Shown in pieces: positions 35,650-44,657 of a stretch of 64,000 bases of DNA (the first letter of the stretch is position 1; each line of letters begins with the position of its first letter). Under the pieces are notes generated by a model. It worked only from the letters and a program-made list of their open reading frames with translations, made no database searches and had not been told where the DNA came from. The stretch is taken from NCBI RefSeq assembly GCF_026341125.1, contig NZ_JAPEOR010000002.1, forward strand, positions 1,550,001 through 1,614,000, given 5' to 3'. Both the position numbers and the translations under genes were made by a program. The DNA comes from Streptomyces sp. NBC_01142 (GTDB lineage: Bacteria > Actinomycetota > Actinomycetes > Streptomycetales > Streptomycetaceae).

Positions 35650-37410
35650 TCACGGCTGTATGTCGATGCTGCTCAGCCGGTGCGAGTACAGGACCCGGCC
35701 GCAGGGCGACGGGTCCGTGGCCGCGCAGCTCGGGTAGGTGTAGTTCTCGCGGTGCTCCGAGACCGACCACGCAATCGGCTCGCCGCCGATGGTCTCCCGG
35801 TGCTCCACATACAGATCCTCGGGGCCGACGGCGGTCTGGACGCCGCCTCCGGTCGTGGCCAGCACGCCGGAGGCGTTGACCTTCGCCCGGTGGATCGTGC
35901 CGTTGCTGTGGCCGTGGCTCTGGTTGATGTAGAAGTTGCCGCTGCGGCGGGCGATTCCCTGGGCCCCGCCGGAGGCCATGGGCAGGTAGTTGCTCCAGGT
36001 CGAGACCTTGGTCAGGCCGGTGGCGGAGTCGAACTTGGGCTGGGCGGTCGTCGACTCGAGCTGGAGGCCCCAGACGCGTCCGGTCGACGGGTGCGTGCCG
36101 TCCGGCTTGCAGTACTCACCCATGACCAGCTCGTCGGGCTCGACGCTGCGGTCGAGGGAGACGTACGACATCTTCGGCGCACCGGTGCTCGCGCAGTACG
36201 TGGCGCCCGCCGGGTAGGTCGGGTCCTTCTGGAACCCCCAGGTGTCGACCTGCGGCATCACATAGCGGTATCCGTAGCTGTACCAGACGTTGTTCTGACG
36301 GCCGATCTGACGCTTGTCCTGGACGTTGCTGGTGAGTCCGTCCGGGGTCTTGTCATTGGTCGAGGCGTCGTTGTCCGGGTTGAGATCCATGATGTAGCGC
36401 ATGTCGAAGACCCGGATGCCCGCGCGGGTGTCGGCGACGTACAGGTAGTTGCCGTACCAGACCATGCCGCCGACGTGGATGCCCGTCTGCTCCTTGGCGT
36501 CACTGGACTTGACGCCGTCGAAGGAGGTGTTGCCGGGGTTGTTGACGTAGGGCCAGACCAGCAGCACATGGCGGTAGCGGTTGGTGGCGGGGTCGAGGAA
36601 GGAGACGCGTACGCCCTTCTCGTTGCACGAGTCGGGGACGTTCTCGCCGTCCGCGCACTCGCTGTAGGCGACCTTCTTGTTCTCGTTGGGGTCGCTCGCG
36701 GGGTACTCGTGGTCGCGTCCCGGGTTCCAGTCGTCGTACGAGCCGATGAGGATCGGGCGCTTGGTGTCGGTGCCGCTGCCCCACTTCTCGTCGTCCTGGG
36801 CGTCGGAGACTCCGGTGACCGCCTGTGGAATCCACTCGCGCGAGATGGAGTCGTCGTCGTCGAAGCAGTAGCGGTCGACGGGCGAGAGCGGCGAGCCGTC
36901 GTCCCCGGCACCGAAGGGGTCGCCGGTGCACTGGGCGCCGGCCCGCATCGTGCGGTTGGCGTCGTTCAGCAGCTTCACCACACCCTGCTTGGGAAGGGCC
37001 GCGTCCAGCGCGCGCACCTTCGGGCAGAGGTCGCTGCCGCGCACCATCCGTGCGTCGGCGGGGTCGGCCTTCCCGCCGGGGCTCGTCCAGGCGAGGGTTC
37101 CGAAGCCGGACGCGGGGGCCGGGGCGGTCTCGACGCGCGGCTCCTGGATCTCGCTGTTCTCGGGTGACTTGAGCGCCCGGGCGTCGGCCGTACGGGACAG
37201 GGCGGTGACCGCGCACGGGTCGGGGCTCGCGGAAGCGGCTGCGACGGCCGCCGGCGCCGCCGAGCGGGCGGACCGGGAGGGCGCGGCCTGGGAGGGCGCG
37301 GCCTGGGAGGGCGCGGTGAATCCGGCGGCCAGGACGGTGGCGGCGGCGCCGAGCGCAAGCCACCGGCCGAGTCTCGCGTTCGTGGTTCTGCGTATCCGAC
37401 TGACAGTCAC
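35650..37410 (-). CDS. Secreted protein, paralogue A of a divergent pair
   Basis: A 586-residue exported protein. GTG 37410 follows GGAGGACAC. The N-terminus is a Sec-type signal (MTVSRIRRTTNARLGRWLAL, then a hydrophobic core to about residue 37, followed by repeated PSQAA). The mature part contains LPKQGVVKLLNDANRTMRAG, GIHVGGMVWYGNYLYVADTR, VFDMRYIMDLNPDND, INQSHGHSNGTIHRAK and VGPEDLYVEH. About eight cysteines are probably disulfide-bonded. Repeated aromatic/Gly strands suggest a beta-propeller, but no family is recognised. The divergent neighbour at 37796 has the same architecture. Confidence 0.85.
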   Translation of the reverse strand: MTVSRIRRTTNARLGRWLALGAAATVLAAGFTAPSQAAPSQAAPSRSARSAAPAAVAAASASPDPCAVTALSRTADARALKSPENSEIQEPRVETAPAPASGFGTLAWTSPGGKADPADARMVRGSDLCPKVRALDAALPKQGVVKLLNDANRTMRAGAQCTGDPFGAGDDGSPLSPVDRYCFDDDDSISREWIPQAVTGVSDAQDDEKWGSGTDTKRPILIGSYDDWNPGRDHEYPASDPNENKKVAYSECADGENVPDSCNEKGVRVSFLDPATNRYRHVLLVWPYVNNPGNTSFDGVKSSDAKEQTGIHVGGMVWYGNYLYVADTRAGIRVFDMRYIMDLNPDNDASTNDKTPDGLTSNVQDKRQIGRQNNVWYSYGYRYVMPQVDTWGFQKDPTYPAGATYCASTGAPKMSYVSLDRSVEPDELVMGEYCKPDGTHPSTGRVWGLQLESTTAQPKFDSATGLTKVSTWSNYLPMASGGAQGIARRSGNFYINQSHGHSNGTIHRAKVNASGVLATTGGGVQTAVGPEDLYVEHRETIGGEPIAWSVSEHRENYTYPSCAATDPSPCGRVLYSHRLSSIDIQP

Positions 37411-37795
37411 GTGTCCTCCGTTGTCACTGAGCCTCTGAGGCGAACAGATGCTGACAGCACGGGGATTCAATGGCAATGAATGAGCGATTCCGCTTCGAAC
37501 CGCACCAACCAGGTCGAGTCTGCCGCCCGGTGAGGGGCCGTCAGTCCTCGGCCGTGGACCGTCGTACGCGGTCGCGAACATCGCACAGGTCGGTCACGGG
37601 GTGAAGATGCTGTACGAATGCCCCGCGGTGAAACGCGCCCCGATCGCCCAATGCCCAGGCTCAAACACGGAGTTGAGGGAGGTGAAAAGTGAGCTTTCGT
37701 CACCCTGACCTGCCATCAGAAGGAGTTTGCTCACCGAATGTTTGCTCTGCGAGCATCCGTTTGCCTCATTGGCAACGCGAGTCTCGGAGACAACT
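37411..37795. other. Divergent intergenic region of the two secreted paralogues
   Basis: 385 bases, visibly less GC-rich than its surroundings, expected to hold both promoters. An imperfect inverted repeat with GGTGA and TCACC arms lies near 37680-37703. No clear -35/-10 pair was found. Confidence 0.6.
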
Positions 37796-39394
37796 TTGTC
37801 GAAACGTCGAATACCGGTCATGCGTCGTGGGCGGATCATTGCCGCCGGCGCCGTCGCGGCGGTCGCCGCCGGCCTTCTCGTCATCCCCGCCATGGGGAAC
37901 GAGGCGCCTGGGTCCGACCCCACCACCATGACCGCCACGGCCACGGGGGCCGAGCAGCCGGAAGCGGACTTCGCGGACGCCGACGCGCCCGTGCCCGCAT
38001 TCACCACCAAGGCATGGGGCGGCCCCGGCACCGCCACACCCTCAAGTGCGTTCGCGCTGAAGGCCGGAGGCAGCCTCACCGGCCGCGTCAAGAAGCTCGA
38101 CGGCGCACTGCCCAAACAGGGCATCCAGAAGGTACTCAAGGACGCCAACCGCACCATCAGGACCGGCGCGTCGTGCACCACCGACCCGTTCGGCAAGGGC
38201 GACAAGGGCACGCCGCTCGCCCCTGCCAGGAAGTACTGCTGGGAGAAGGACGACGCCACGAGCGCCGAGTGGGTCCCGCAGGCCATCACCGGCGTCTCGG
38301 ACGCCCAGAAGGACGAGCAGTGGGGCTCCAGGCGCCCCGTCCTGATCGGCTCGTACGACAGCCAGAACCCTGGGCGCGGCAACGGCTGCAAGGCCAACGA
38401 GTCGGACAAGTGCAACGAGAAGGGTGTGCGCATCACCTTCCTCGACCCGGGTACCAACAAGTACCGCCATGCGCTGCTGGTCTGGCCGTACGTCAGCAAG
38501 AAGACGAAGAAGATCAGCTACGACGCGGTGCACGCCAACGAGAAGAAGCACCAGACGGGTGTCCACATCGGCGGCATGGCCTGGTACGGGAACTATCTGT
38601 ACATCGCCGACACCTTCAACGGCATCCGCGTCTTCGACATGCGCAAGATCATGGACCTCAACCCGGACAACAAGGTCGGCACCCATGACAAGGTCGCCGG
38701 CGGCATGAAGGTCAACGTCAAGAACAAGAAGAAGATCGGCCGGCACGGCAAGTCCTGGTACAGCTTCGGCTACCGCTACGTGATGCCGCAGGTCGCCACC
38801 TGGACCTTCAAGTCCAAGCAGTACAACAAGGCCAGGACCAAGGGCGGCAAGGCGATCACGTACTGCGCGGGATCGGGCGCGCCGAAGGCCTCGTACCTCT
38901 CGGTGGACCGCTCCGCCTCACCGGACGAACTGGTGATGGGTGAGTACTGCCGGGGCACCAAGACCCACCCGTCCACGGGCCGGCTCAGCGCCTATCCGCT
39001 CGACGGCGACACGGGGCGGATCGTCTCCGGCGGCGGGGTCACCAAGACGTCCCCCTGGGGCTTCTTCCTCCCGAAGGAGGGCATGCAGGGAGCCGCGCGG
39101 TTCAAGGACACGTTCTATCTGAACCAGAGCCACAAGTACTCCAACGGCACTCTGCTGCGGGCCAAGATCTATCCCCGCAGGGGACTGACCGTCGAGGCCC
39201 ACGCGCCGACGGCCGTGGGGCCGGAGGACCTCTATGTCGAGCACGGGCAGCAGACCGGGAACGCGCCGCTGCTGTGGTCGGTGTCGGAGCACCGCTCCAA
39301 CACCCCGGACGCCTCGTGCAAGGCGGGTGACAGCTCGCCCTGCGGACGCGTGATCTACGCGCACCGGGTGAGCGACATCCTCGCCCGGCCCTAA
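37796..39394 (+). CDS. Secreted protein, paralogue B of a divergent pair
   Basis: A 532-residue exported protein. TTG 37796 is preferred because GGAG stands six bases before it; ATG 37820 would shorten the basic n-region to MRRGRIIAAG and has no binding site. The signal peptide core is IIAAGAVAAVAAGLLVIPA. It shares with paralogue A the stretches LPKQGIQKVLKDANRTIRTG, GVHIGGMAWYGNYLYIADTF, VFDMRKIMDLNPDN, LNQSHKYSNGTLLRAK and VGPEDLYVEH. It differs by being lysine-rich in the middle. It is not an enzyme I recognise; likely extracellular or wall-associated. Confidence 0.85.
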   Translation: MSKRRIPVMRRGRIIAAGAVAAVAAGLLVIPAMGNEAPGSDPTTMTATATGAEQPEADFADADAPVPAFTTKAWGGPGTATPSSAFALKAGGSLTGRVKKLDGALPKQGIQKVLKDANRTIRTGASCTTDPFGKGDKGTPLAPARKYCWEKDDATSAEWVPQAITGVSDAQKDEQWGSRRPVLIGSYDSQNPGRGNGCKANESDKCNEKGVRITFLDPGTNKYRHALLVWPYVSKKTKKISYDAVHANEKKHQTGVHIGGMAWYGNYLYIADTFNGIRVFDMRKIMDLNPDNKVGTHDKVAGGMKVNVKNKKKIGRHGKSWYSFGYRYVMPQVATWTFKSKQYNKARTKGGKAITYCAGSGAPKASYLSVDRSASPDELVMGEYCRGTKTHPSTGRLSAYPLDGDTGRIVSGGGVTKTSPWGFFLPKEGMQGAARFKDTFYLNQSHKYSNGTLLRAKIYPRRGLTVEAHAPTAVGPEDLYVEHGQQTGNAPLLWSVSEHRSNTPDASCKAGDSSPCGRVIYAHRVSDILARP

Positions 39395-39415
39395 GGCAGC
39401 CGCAGAAACGGACAC

Positions 39416-39452
39416 GGGGCCCGTACGGCGCGAACCGCACCGTACGGGCCCC
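39416..39452. terminator. Bidirectional terminator
   Basis: Perfect 13-bp arms (39416-39428 and 39440-39452) between the secreted protein gene and the convergent acyltransferase gene. Confidence 0.8.
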
Positions 39453-39472
39453 TCCTCGTGCCTACGGGCGTG

Positions 39473-40765
39473 TCAGCGGCTGCCGCTGCCTGCGAGGACC
39501 TTCTCGGGCTCCGCCCCGGCCGGTGCGCCGCGCGGACGCTCAGGCCGGCGCCCCAGGTCCTTGAGCTTCATCGCCGGGCGCTCCACCAGATGCCAGGAGG
39601 CCACCGCGGCCAGCAGCGCACCGGCCAGCGACAAGGCGAGGTAGGGCCAGAATCCCCAGTGGGCGAGCCCGAACACGACCAGCGACTGCTGCACCACGAA
39701 GCCGTAGATGTAGATGCCGTACGAGTAGTCGTGCCGGGCTCCGATCCGGCGGAACGGCGCGGGGAGCCGGATCGCCAGCCAGAGCAGCAGGTAGGCGAAG
39801 GCGGGCAGACCCACGGTGTAGAGGTAGCCGAACCGCAGGCTGCCGAGCAGCACCAGCGCGGAGAGCACGCCCAGTACGTCGCTGACGGGAATCCGGTCGC
39901 TGTAGAGCTCGATCAGCGTGCCCAGGGCGAACGCGAAGCCCAGATAGAGGATCACGTCCGGGTCGATCGTCCCCATCGCGGGGATCAGCGTGATGCTCTG
40001 CGCGTAGGAGGCGTCCGACGTGCCGGCCCAGAAGGGGCTCTGCACCGCGTCCCTGACGACCAGCCAGCCCAGCAGGGCCGTGATGACCAGGACCGTCCAG
40101 CGGGCTCGCTTGAGCGCTCCGGTCACCGCCAGCAGGCCCACCGCGAAGTAGCAGAGCACCTCGTAGCGCAGCGACCACAGTGCGCCGTCGAAGCTCGGAC
40201 TGGTGGCGAGGCCGGCTTCACGGGCCGTCTTCATCACTCCGGAGATGTCGCGCTGTTCCAGGGCGACGGCCCAGTTGGCGTGCAGATAGTCCAGTGGGCC
40301 CGACGCATGACCCCAGAAGCCGTCCAGGCTTCCCTGTTGGTACCAGTAGAGGAGGGGGGCGACGGCGAAGGCCGTCGCGGCGAGACAGACCCACAGGCCG
40401 GGCAGCAGCCGCAGCGCGCGGTGCCACAGAAAGCGTCCCAGGGGGAGCCGCTTCCCGCTGCGGGTCACGAGGATGCCGGACAGTACGAAGAATCCGTAGA
40501 CGGACAGCTTGCCCAGGTCGGTCTGGCCGTGGCTGAAGTAGTGGCCGAACTCGGTACTCCCGAAGCCCAGGATGCTCGCGTGGGAGACCACGACGGCGGT
40601 CGCCAGCGACAGCCGGATGAAGCCGAGACTGTTGTTCCTGCCGGAGAAGCGCTCGGCTACGGAGCCGTGCGTCCAGCGCATGCGGCGGGTGGGGCCGCTG
40701 CGTATGTGCCAGAAAATGGTGGTGCCCCCAAGAAAAGCGCAACTAAAGCGCCCAAGTCTCCCCAC
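39473..40765 (-). CDS. Acyltransferase 3 (OafA/YrhL-type) membrane protein
   Basis: A 430-residue protein with about ten membrane helices, family of O-acyltransferases that modify surface sugars. The conserved histidine is in FIRLSLATAVVVSHA near residue 60. YGFFVLSGILVTRSGKRLP and HRALRLLPGLWV carry the usual Ser/Gly and arginine residues. GTG 40765 has GGAG with a 6-base spacer; ATG 40681 would remove 28 residues. It is divergent from the GT2 gene at 40981 and is a candidate for acylating the wall polymer made by the genes to its right. Confidence 0.9.
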   Translation of the reverse strand: MGRLGRFSCAFLGGTTIFWHIRSGPTRRMRWTHGSVAERFSGRNNSLGFIRLSLATAVVVSHASILGFGSTEFGHYFSHGQTDLGKLSVYGFFVLSGILVTRSGKRLPLGRFLWHRALRLLPGLWVCLAATAFAVAPLLYWYQQGSLDGFWGHASGPLDYLHANWAVALEQRDISGVMKTAREAGLATSPSFDGALWSLRYEVLCYFAVGLLAVTGALKRARWTVLVITALLGWLVVRDAVQSPFWAGTSDASYAQSITLIPAMGTIDPDVILYLGFAFALGTLIELYSDRIPVSDVLGVLSALVLLGSLRFGYLYTVGLPAFAYLLLWLAIRLPAPFRRIGARHDYSYGIYIYGFVVQQSLVVFGLAHWGFWPYLALSLAGALLAAVASWHLVERPAMKLKDLGRRPERPRGAPAGAEPEKVLAGSGSR

Positions 40766-40980
40766 CCGTCACTCCGGGTGTCAAAGGATCGTAAGGTACG
40801 TCACTTGAGGACGTTGCTGTTCCCGTCGCGCCGCCCCGCACTGTATGGCAGCGCGCGCACGCGGTGTGTCGATCACCCGATAGAGTGCATACGGGCGGCG
40901 GCCCGCGCCCCTCGTCGGCCAAGCCGGAACCATCCCCGACCTTAGAGTCCAGGGTTTCCCACAAGAGATGGGGCACAGTC

Positions 40981-43044
40981 GTGTCAGTCAAAGTGAGTGT
41001 CGTCATCCCGGTCTACAACCCGGGTAAGTACATCGATCCCTGCATTGATTCGCTGCTTCGCCAGACACTCCCCGCAGAGGACTTCGAAGTACTTTTCGTC
41101 AACGACGGATCGACTGACGACACTCCGGCCAGACTCGATAAACTGGCGACCGAGCACCCGCATTTCCGTGTCATCCACATCCCGAATTCGGGATGGCCCG
41201 GAAAGCCGCGGAACATCGGTGTCTCCGAAGCCGAGGGCGAGTATGTCCAGTTCGTCGATCAGGACGACTACCTCGCCTCCGACGCCCTGCGCCGTCTCTT
41301 CGAGATGGGACACCGCAATGGCTCTGACATCGTCATCGGCAAGGTGGCCAGCAACTTCCGCGGCGTCCCGCACGGCGTCTTCAAGAAGAACCGCGAGAAG
41401 TGCACCCTCCAGGATGCCCCGCTGTACGACAGCCTCACGCCGCACAAGATGTTCCGTACCGAATTCCTCCGCGAGAACAGCATCGCCTACCCCGAGGGCA
41501 AGCGGCGTCTCGAGGACCAGCTGTACATGATGCAGGCGTACTTTCCCGCCAAGGTCGTGTCGATTCTCGGTTCGTACACCTGCTACTACTACTCGAAGCG
41601 GGACGACGGACAGAACGCGGGATCCGCGAAGATCGTCCCCTCCGGCTACTACGGAAACCTCCGCGAGGTTCTCGACGTCGTCGTCGACAACACCGAGCCG
41701 GGTAAATTCCGGGATCTTCTGCTGCGCCGCTTCTACCGCGTGGAGATGCTCGGGCGCCTCAGCGAGCCGCAGGTGCTCAAGTACGACGACGCCTACCTCG
41801 CCGAGATGACCGAGGCCGTACGTCCCCTCGCCGAGGACTTCATGGGCGAGGGTGTGGTCGCCGGTCTCGGGCCGGTTCTCCGCCTCCGCTCGGCACTGCT
41901 GCGTGACAACAACCAGCAGGGCCTGGTCCGGCTCGGCCGCTTCGCCGCCTCCGTCAAGGCCACGGCGCGCCTCGAGGAGTTCGACTGGCAGCCGGACGGC
42001 CGGATCGCCGTCAAGGTCAGCGGCCAGCTGGTGCACGGCGAGGACCAGAAGCCGCTGACGCTGCTCCGCCGCGACGGCCGGCTCTATGTGGACCCCGACA
42101 TCACCTCGGGGCTGATGGCCGAGGGCGAGCTCCTCGACGTCACCGACGACCTGCGTACGTTCCAGGCCGAGATCTCGCTGCGCAACCGTGAGACGGCGGT
42201 CGAGTGGGCCTGCCCTGCCACCTTCAGCACCGAGACCGAGGACCTGGGCGACGACGTCTGCCAGGTCGTTCTGCGCGGCAGCGGCTATCTCTCCTCGGAG
42301 GGCGGACCCGGCCGCGGCCCGGTCAGCCGCGGCTTCTGGGACGTCTGGGTACCGCTGCGCGGTCTGGGACTCGTACGCAAGGCCCGCCTCGGCGCCGACC
42401 GTGCGGACCACGTCGGCGACAACTGCCTGCCCGGACTGCTCGCCTCCCCCGCCCGCGCGGTCGTTCCGTACTTCACCGACCCGCACGGCAATCTCACCCT
42501 CGATGTCGCGCGCCGCGCCAAGAAGATCGCCACCTACCTCGAGGGCCGTCCGGTGCTGCGCATCCCCGGCAGCCCGACCGAGCTCCGGCTGGACATCTTC
42601 ACCACGGCCGCCACCGCCACCGCCAAGGCGGAGCTGGTACTGAGCTCCCCCGCCGAGGTGTCGCAGGGAGCCGAGGCCGATGGCGAGGCGGCCGCCGCGA
42701 CCGTCGTGCACACCGTTCCGGTCGCGCTGCGCCCCGTCCAGGGCCGCTCCCACCTGACCGTGCCCACCCGCCTGCCGAACGCCCCGGCCGGCAGCTGGAA
42801 GCTCTCGGTACGCCTGGACGGAGCCAAGGGCCCCGCGCTGCCGCTCTGCGGAGTGAGCGTCGACAGGACCGGACGGATCCGGCTCGACGAGACCCTCCCC
42901 ACGGCCGATGCCTCCCTCGTGCGCAAGCTGACAGCGCGCCGCCGCAACTCGCGGCTGCGCCACACGCTCGGCCCGATCATGCGCCGGCTTCCCCCGTCGG
43001 CCCGCAAGAAGATCCGCCGCCTCGCGGCCCGCGTGGTCGGCTGA
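40981..43044 (+). CDS. TarS/TarP-like family 2 glycosyltransferase (GT2-1)
   Basis: A 687-residue enzyme. The GT-A domain (residues 1-330) has VSVVIPVYNPGKYIDPCIDS, NDGSTDDTP, NSGWPGKPRN, the metal-binding VDQDDYLAS near 90, the probable catalytic RRLEDQLYM near 175, and CYYYSKRDDG. These resemble the staphylococcal wall teichoic acid transferases TarS and TarP. The second half is a beta-rich accessory region with RGFWDVWVPLRGLGLVRKAR near 450, matched in two other GT2 proteins here. The C-terminus is basic. GTG 40981 is taken as start. It is followed 75 bases later by rmlC, probably in one transcript. Confidence 0.9.
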   Translation: MSVKVSVVIPVYNPGKYIDPCIDSLLRQTLPAEDFEVLFVNDGSTDDTPARLDKLATEHPHFRVIHIPNSGWPGKPRNIGVSEAEGEYVQFVDQDDYLASDALRRLFEMGHRNGSDIVIGKVASNFRGVPHGVFKKNREKCTLQDAPLYDSLTPHKMFRTEFLRENSIAYPEGKRRLEDQLYMMQAYFPAKVVSILGSYTCYYYSKRDDGQNAGSAKIVPSGYYGNLREVLDVVVDNTEPGKFRDLLLRRFYRVEMLGRLSEPQVLKYDDAYLAEMTEAVRPLAEDFMGEGVVAGLGPVLRLRSALLRDNNQQGLVRLGRFAASVKATARLEEFDWQPDGRIAVKVSGQLVHGEDQKPLTLLRRDGRLYVDPDITSGLMAEGELLDVTDDLRTFQAEISLRNRETAVEWACPATFSTETEDLGDDVCQVVLRGSGYLSSEGGPGRGPVSRGFWDVWVPLRGLGLVRKARLGADRADHVGDNCLPGLLASPARAVVPYFTDPHGNLTLDVARRAKKIATYLEGRPVLRIPGSPTELRLDIFTTAATATAKAELVLSSPAEVSQGAEADGEAAAATVVHTVPVALRPVQGRSHLTVPTRLPNAPAGSWKLSVRLDGAKGPALPLCGVSVDRTGRIRLDETLPTADASLVRKLTARRRNSRLRHTLGPIMRRLPPSARKKIRRLAARVVG

Positions 43045-43119
43045 CCGGGCGATCACCCGATCGGCACCGGTCAGCAACTCCCGTAAGCATCTGAAGTACC
43101 AGAACAAGGACGTGATCAC

Positions 43120-43719
43120 GTGCGGCAGCTCTCCATCTCCGGAGCCTGGGTGCATGAGCCGAAGGTCTTCCCGGACAGCCGGGGCAGCTTCCACGAGTGG
43201 TTCAAGGGGCCGGACTTCGCCGAGGCGGCCGGGCACGGGCTCCAGCTGGCGCAGGCCAACTACTCGATCTCGAGCAGGGGCACGCTGCGCGGCATCCACT
43301 TCGCCGACGTACCGCCGAGCCAGGCCAAGTACGTCAAGTGCGTACGTGGCGCGGTCCTCGACGTCATCGTCGACATCCGGGTCGGCTCGCCGACCTACAA
43401 GCAGTGGGAAGCGGTCCGCCTCGACGACGTCGACCACCACTCCGTCTATCTGTCGGAAGGGCTCGGCCACGCGTTCATGGCGCTGACGGACGACGCGACC
43501 GTCGTCTATCTCTGCTCCGAGGGGTACGCTCCCGGGCGCGAGCACGGCATCAACCCGCTCGACCCCGAGCTGGGGATCGAGTGGCCGGAGGGGATCGCCC
43601 CGCTGCTGTCCGACAAGGACGCCGCGGCCCCCACGCTGGCCGAGGCCGAGGAGCAGGGACTGCTGCCGACGCACGAGGCGTGCCAGGCGTACTACGCGGA
43701 GCTGCGCGCCCGCGACTGA
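43120..43719 (+). CDS. rmlC: dTDP-4-dehydrorhamnose 3,5-epimerase
   Basis: A 199-residue cupin epimerase acting in dTDP-L-rhamnose synthesis. Motifs: VFPDSRGSFHEWF near residue 14, LRGIHFADVPPSQAKYVKCV with the catalytic histidine near 58, and LGHAFMALTDDATVVYLCSE with the family tyrosine near 130. GTG 43120 has AAGGA nine bases upstream. It is the only rml gene on the plus strand, separated from rmlA-B-D by the methyltransferase-like gene. Confidence 0.94.
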   Translation: MRQLSISGAWVHEPKVFPDSRGSFHEWFKGPDFAEAAGHGLQLAQANYSISSRGTLRGIHFADVPPSQAKYVKCVRGAVLDVIVDIRVGSPTYKQWEAVRLDDVDHHSVYLSEGLGHAFMALTDDATVVYLCSEGYAPGREHGINPLDPELGIEWPEGIAPLLSDKDAAAPTLAEAEEQGLLPTHEACQAYYAELRARD

Positions 43720-43735
43720 CAGTCGTCACCAGCGT

Positions 43736-43770
43736 GAAAGCCCCCGAGGTCCTGGACCTCGGGGGCTTTC
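43736..43770. terminator. Bidirectional terminator between rmlC and the methyltransferase-like gene
   Basis: Nearly uninterrupted 17-bp inverted repeat, GAAAGCCCCCGAGGTCC and its complement, giving an A-rich start and T-rich end on both strands. Confidence 0.92.
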
Positions 43771-43785
43771 CGTATCCGTGTGAGA

Positions 43786-44580
43786 TCAGCCCGTGACGGC
43801 CCGAATGCTCCTGCGCACCTGCGCGAAGGCCGAGCGGGGGCGGCGGAGGCTGCGGGCCCGGATCAGGCCGGGCCAGAAGTCTGCGCCGAGCAGCGCCTCG
43901 GGCTGTACCGCGTTCTTGCGCACCAGTACCTCGTCGGGGACCGTCTGCGGGTCCGGCACGACGTACTCTTCGATGATCTTGTCGTACGCGTCCTTCAGCA
44001 CGGTGCTGTCCGGGTTGGCGCCGAAGACGGCGACCACACCGGTGGGCTGCGTGTCCACCTCGACGACCAGCAGGTCGGGGCGGTACTTCCGCAGCACCTC
44101 GGCCACCTTGTAGACGTCACCCGCCCAGAACTTGGTGTGCCGGTCGCGCGCGGCCTCGTCGACATCGCGCGGCAGCATGTCGTCGAGCACGATCACGCTG
44201 GACCAGCGGGAGTGCTTCTCGACGTTCATGAAGTCGCGCAGCGCGTACTCGAAGAGATGCATGCCGTCGATGAACGCCAGCTCCAGCTTCGGGTCGGCCC
44301 CGAGGACGTTCATCGGGTCCTTGCGGGCGAGCGCGCGGAACGGATTGCGGCCGTTGCGCAGATGGAGCAGCGGGTCCTTGCGGGCGAAGAAGTCGTCGCT
44401 GGTGGCTCTGACCAGGTGGACGTCACAACTGATGTCCGTCACCACCTTGAAAGCCGGGTCGATGGCGACGGAGGGAACGCGGGACAGTGCCAGACTGCGC
44501 CCGTCGTTGACCCCGATCTCGAGGTAATTGCGGGGCTTGTAGACGCGGTGCAGTTGGCGCAGGAAGCCGTGGCGGTCCAC
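43786..44580 (-). CDS. Class I SAM-dependent methyltransferase-like protein
   Basis: A 264-residue protein. The SAM-binding signature YLEIGVNDGRSLALS lies near residue 19, with the acidic strand-2 residue in VPSVAIDPAF, and LAFIDGMHLFEYALRDF near 103 resembles the Methyltransf_24 group of sugar or lipid methyltransferases. A VIVLDDMLPRDVDEAARDRH segment follows. GTG 44580 has AAGGG upstream, at the foot of a 16-bp hairpin. It is the last gene on the minus strand after rmlA-B-D and may methylate the polymer; acceptor unknown. Confidence 0.8.
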   Translation of the reverse strand: MDRHGFLRQLHRVYKPRNYLEIGVNDGRSLALSRVPSVAIDPAFKVVTDISCDVHLVRATSDDFFARKDPLLHLRNGRNPFRALARKDPMNVLGADPKLELAFIDGMHLFEYALRDFMNVEKHSRWSSVIVLDDMLPRDVDEAARDRHTKFWAGDVYKVAEVLRKYRPDLLVVEVDTQPTGVVAVFGANPDSTVLKDAYDKIIEEYVVPDPQTVPDEVLVRKNAVQPEALLGADFWPGLIRARSLRRPRSAFAQVRRSIRAVTG

Positions 44581-44590
44581 CTGAGGGGCC

Positions 44591-44627
44591 CTTCACTGGG
44601 AATCAACTGGATTGATTCCCAGTGAAG
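44591..44627 (-). promoter_or_regulatory. 16-bp perfect hairpin at the ribosome binding site of the methyltransferase-like gene
   Basis: CTTCACTGGGAATCAA (44591-44606) and its exact complement (44612-44627) around a 5-base loop. On the minus strand its end runs into the AAGGG ribosome binding site, so it may act as terminator of rmlD or as translational control. Confidence 0.6.
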
Positions 44628-44657
44628 TTAGCCTGTCCCTGGCCTGTACGTAAACGC

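Noticed and set aside
37738..38688. Alternative long frame over the second secreted protein
   Set aside because: Different frame, Arg/His-rich shadow; the frame from 37796 has a signal peptide and matches its paralogue.
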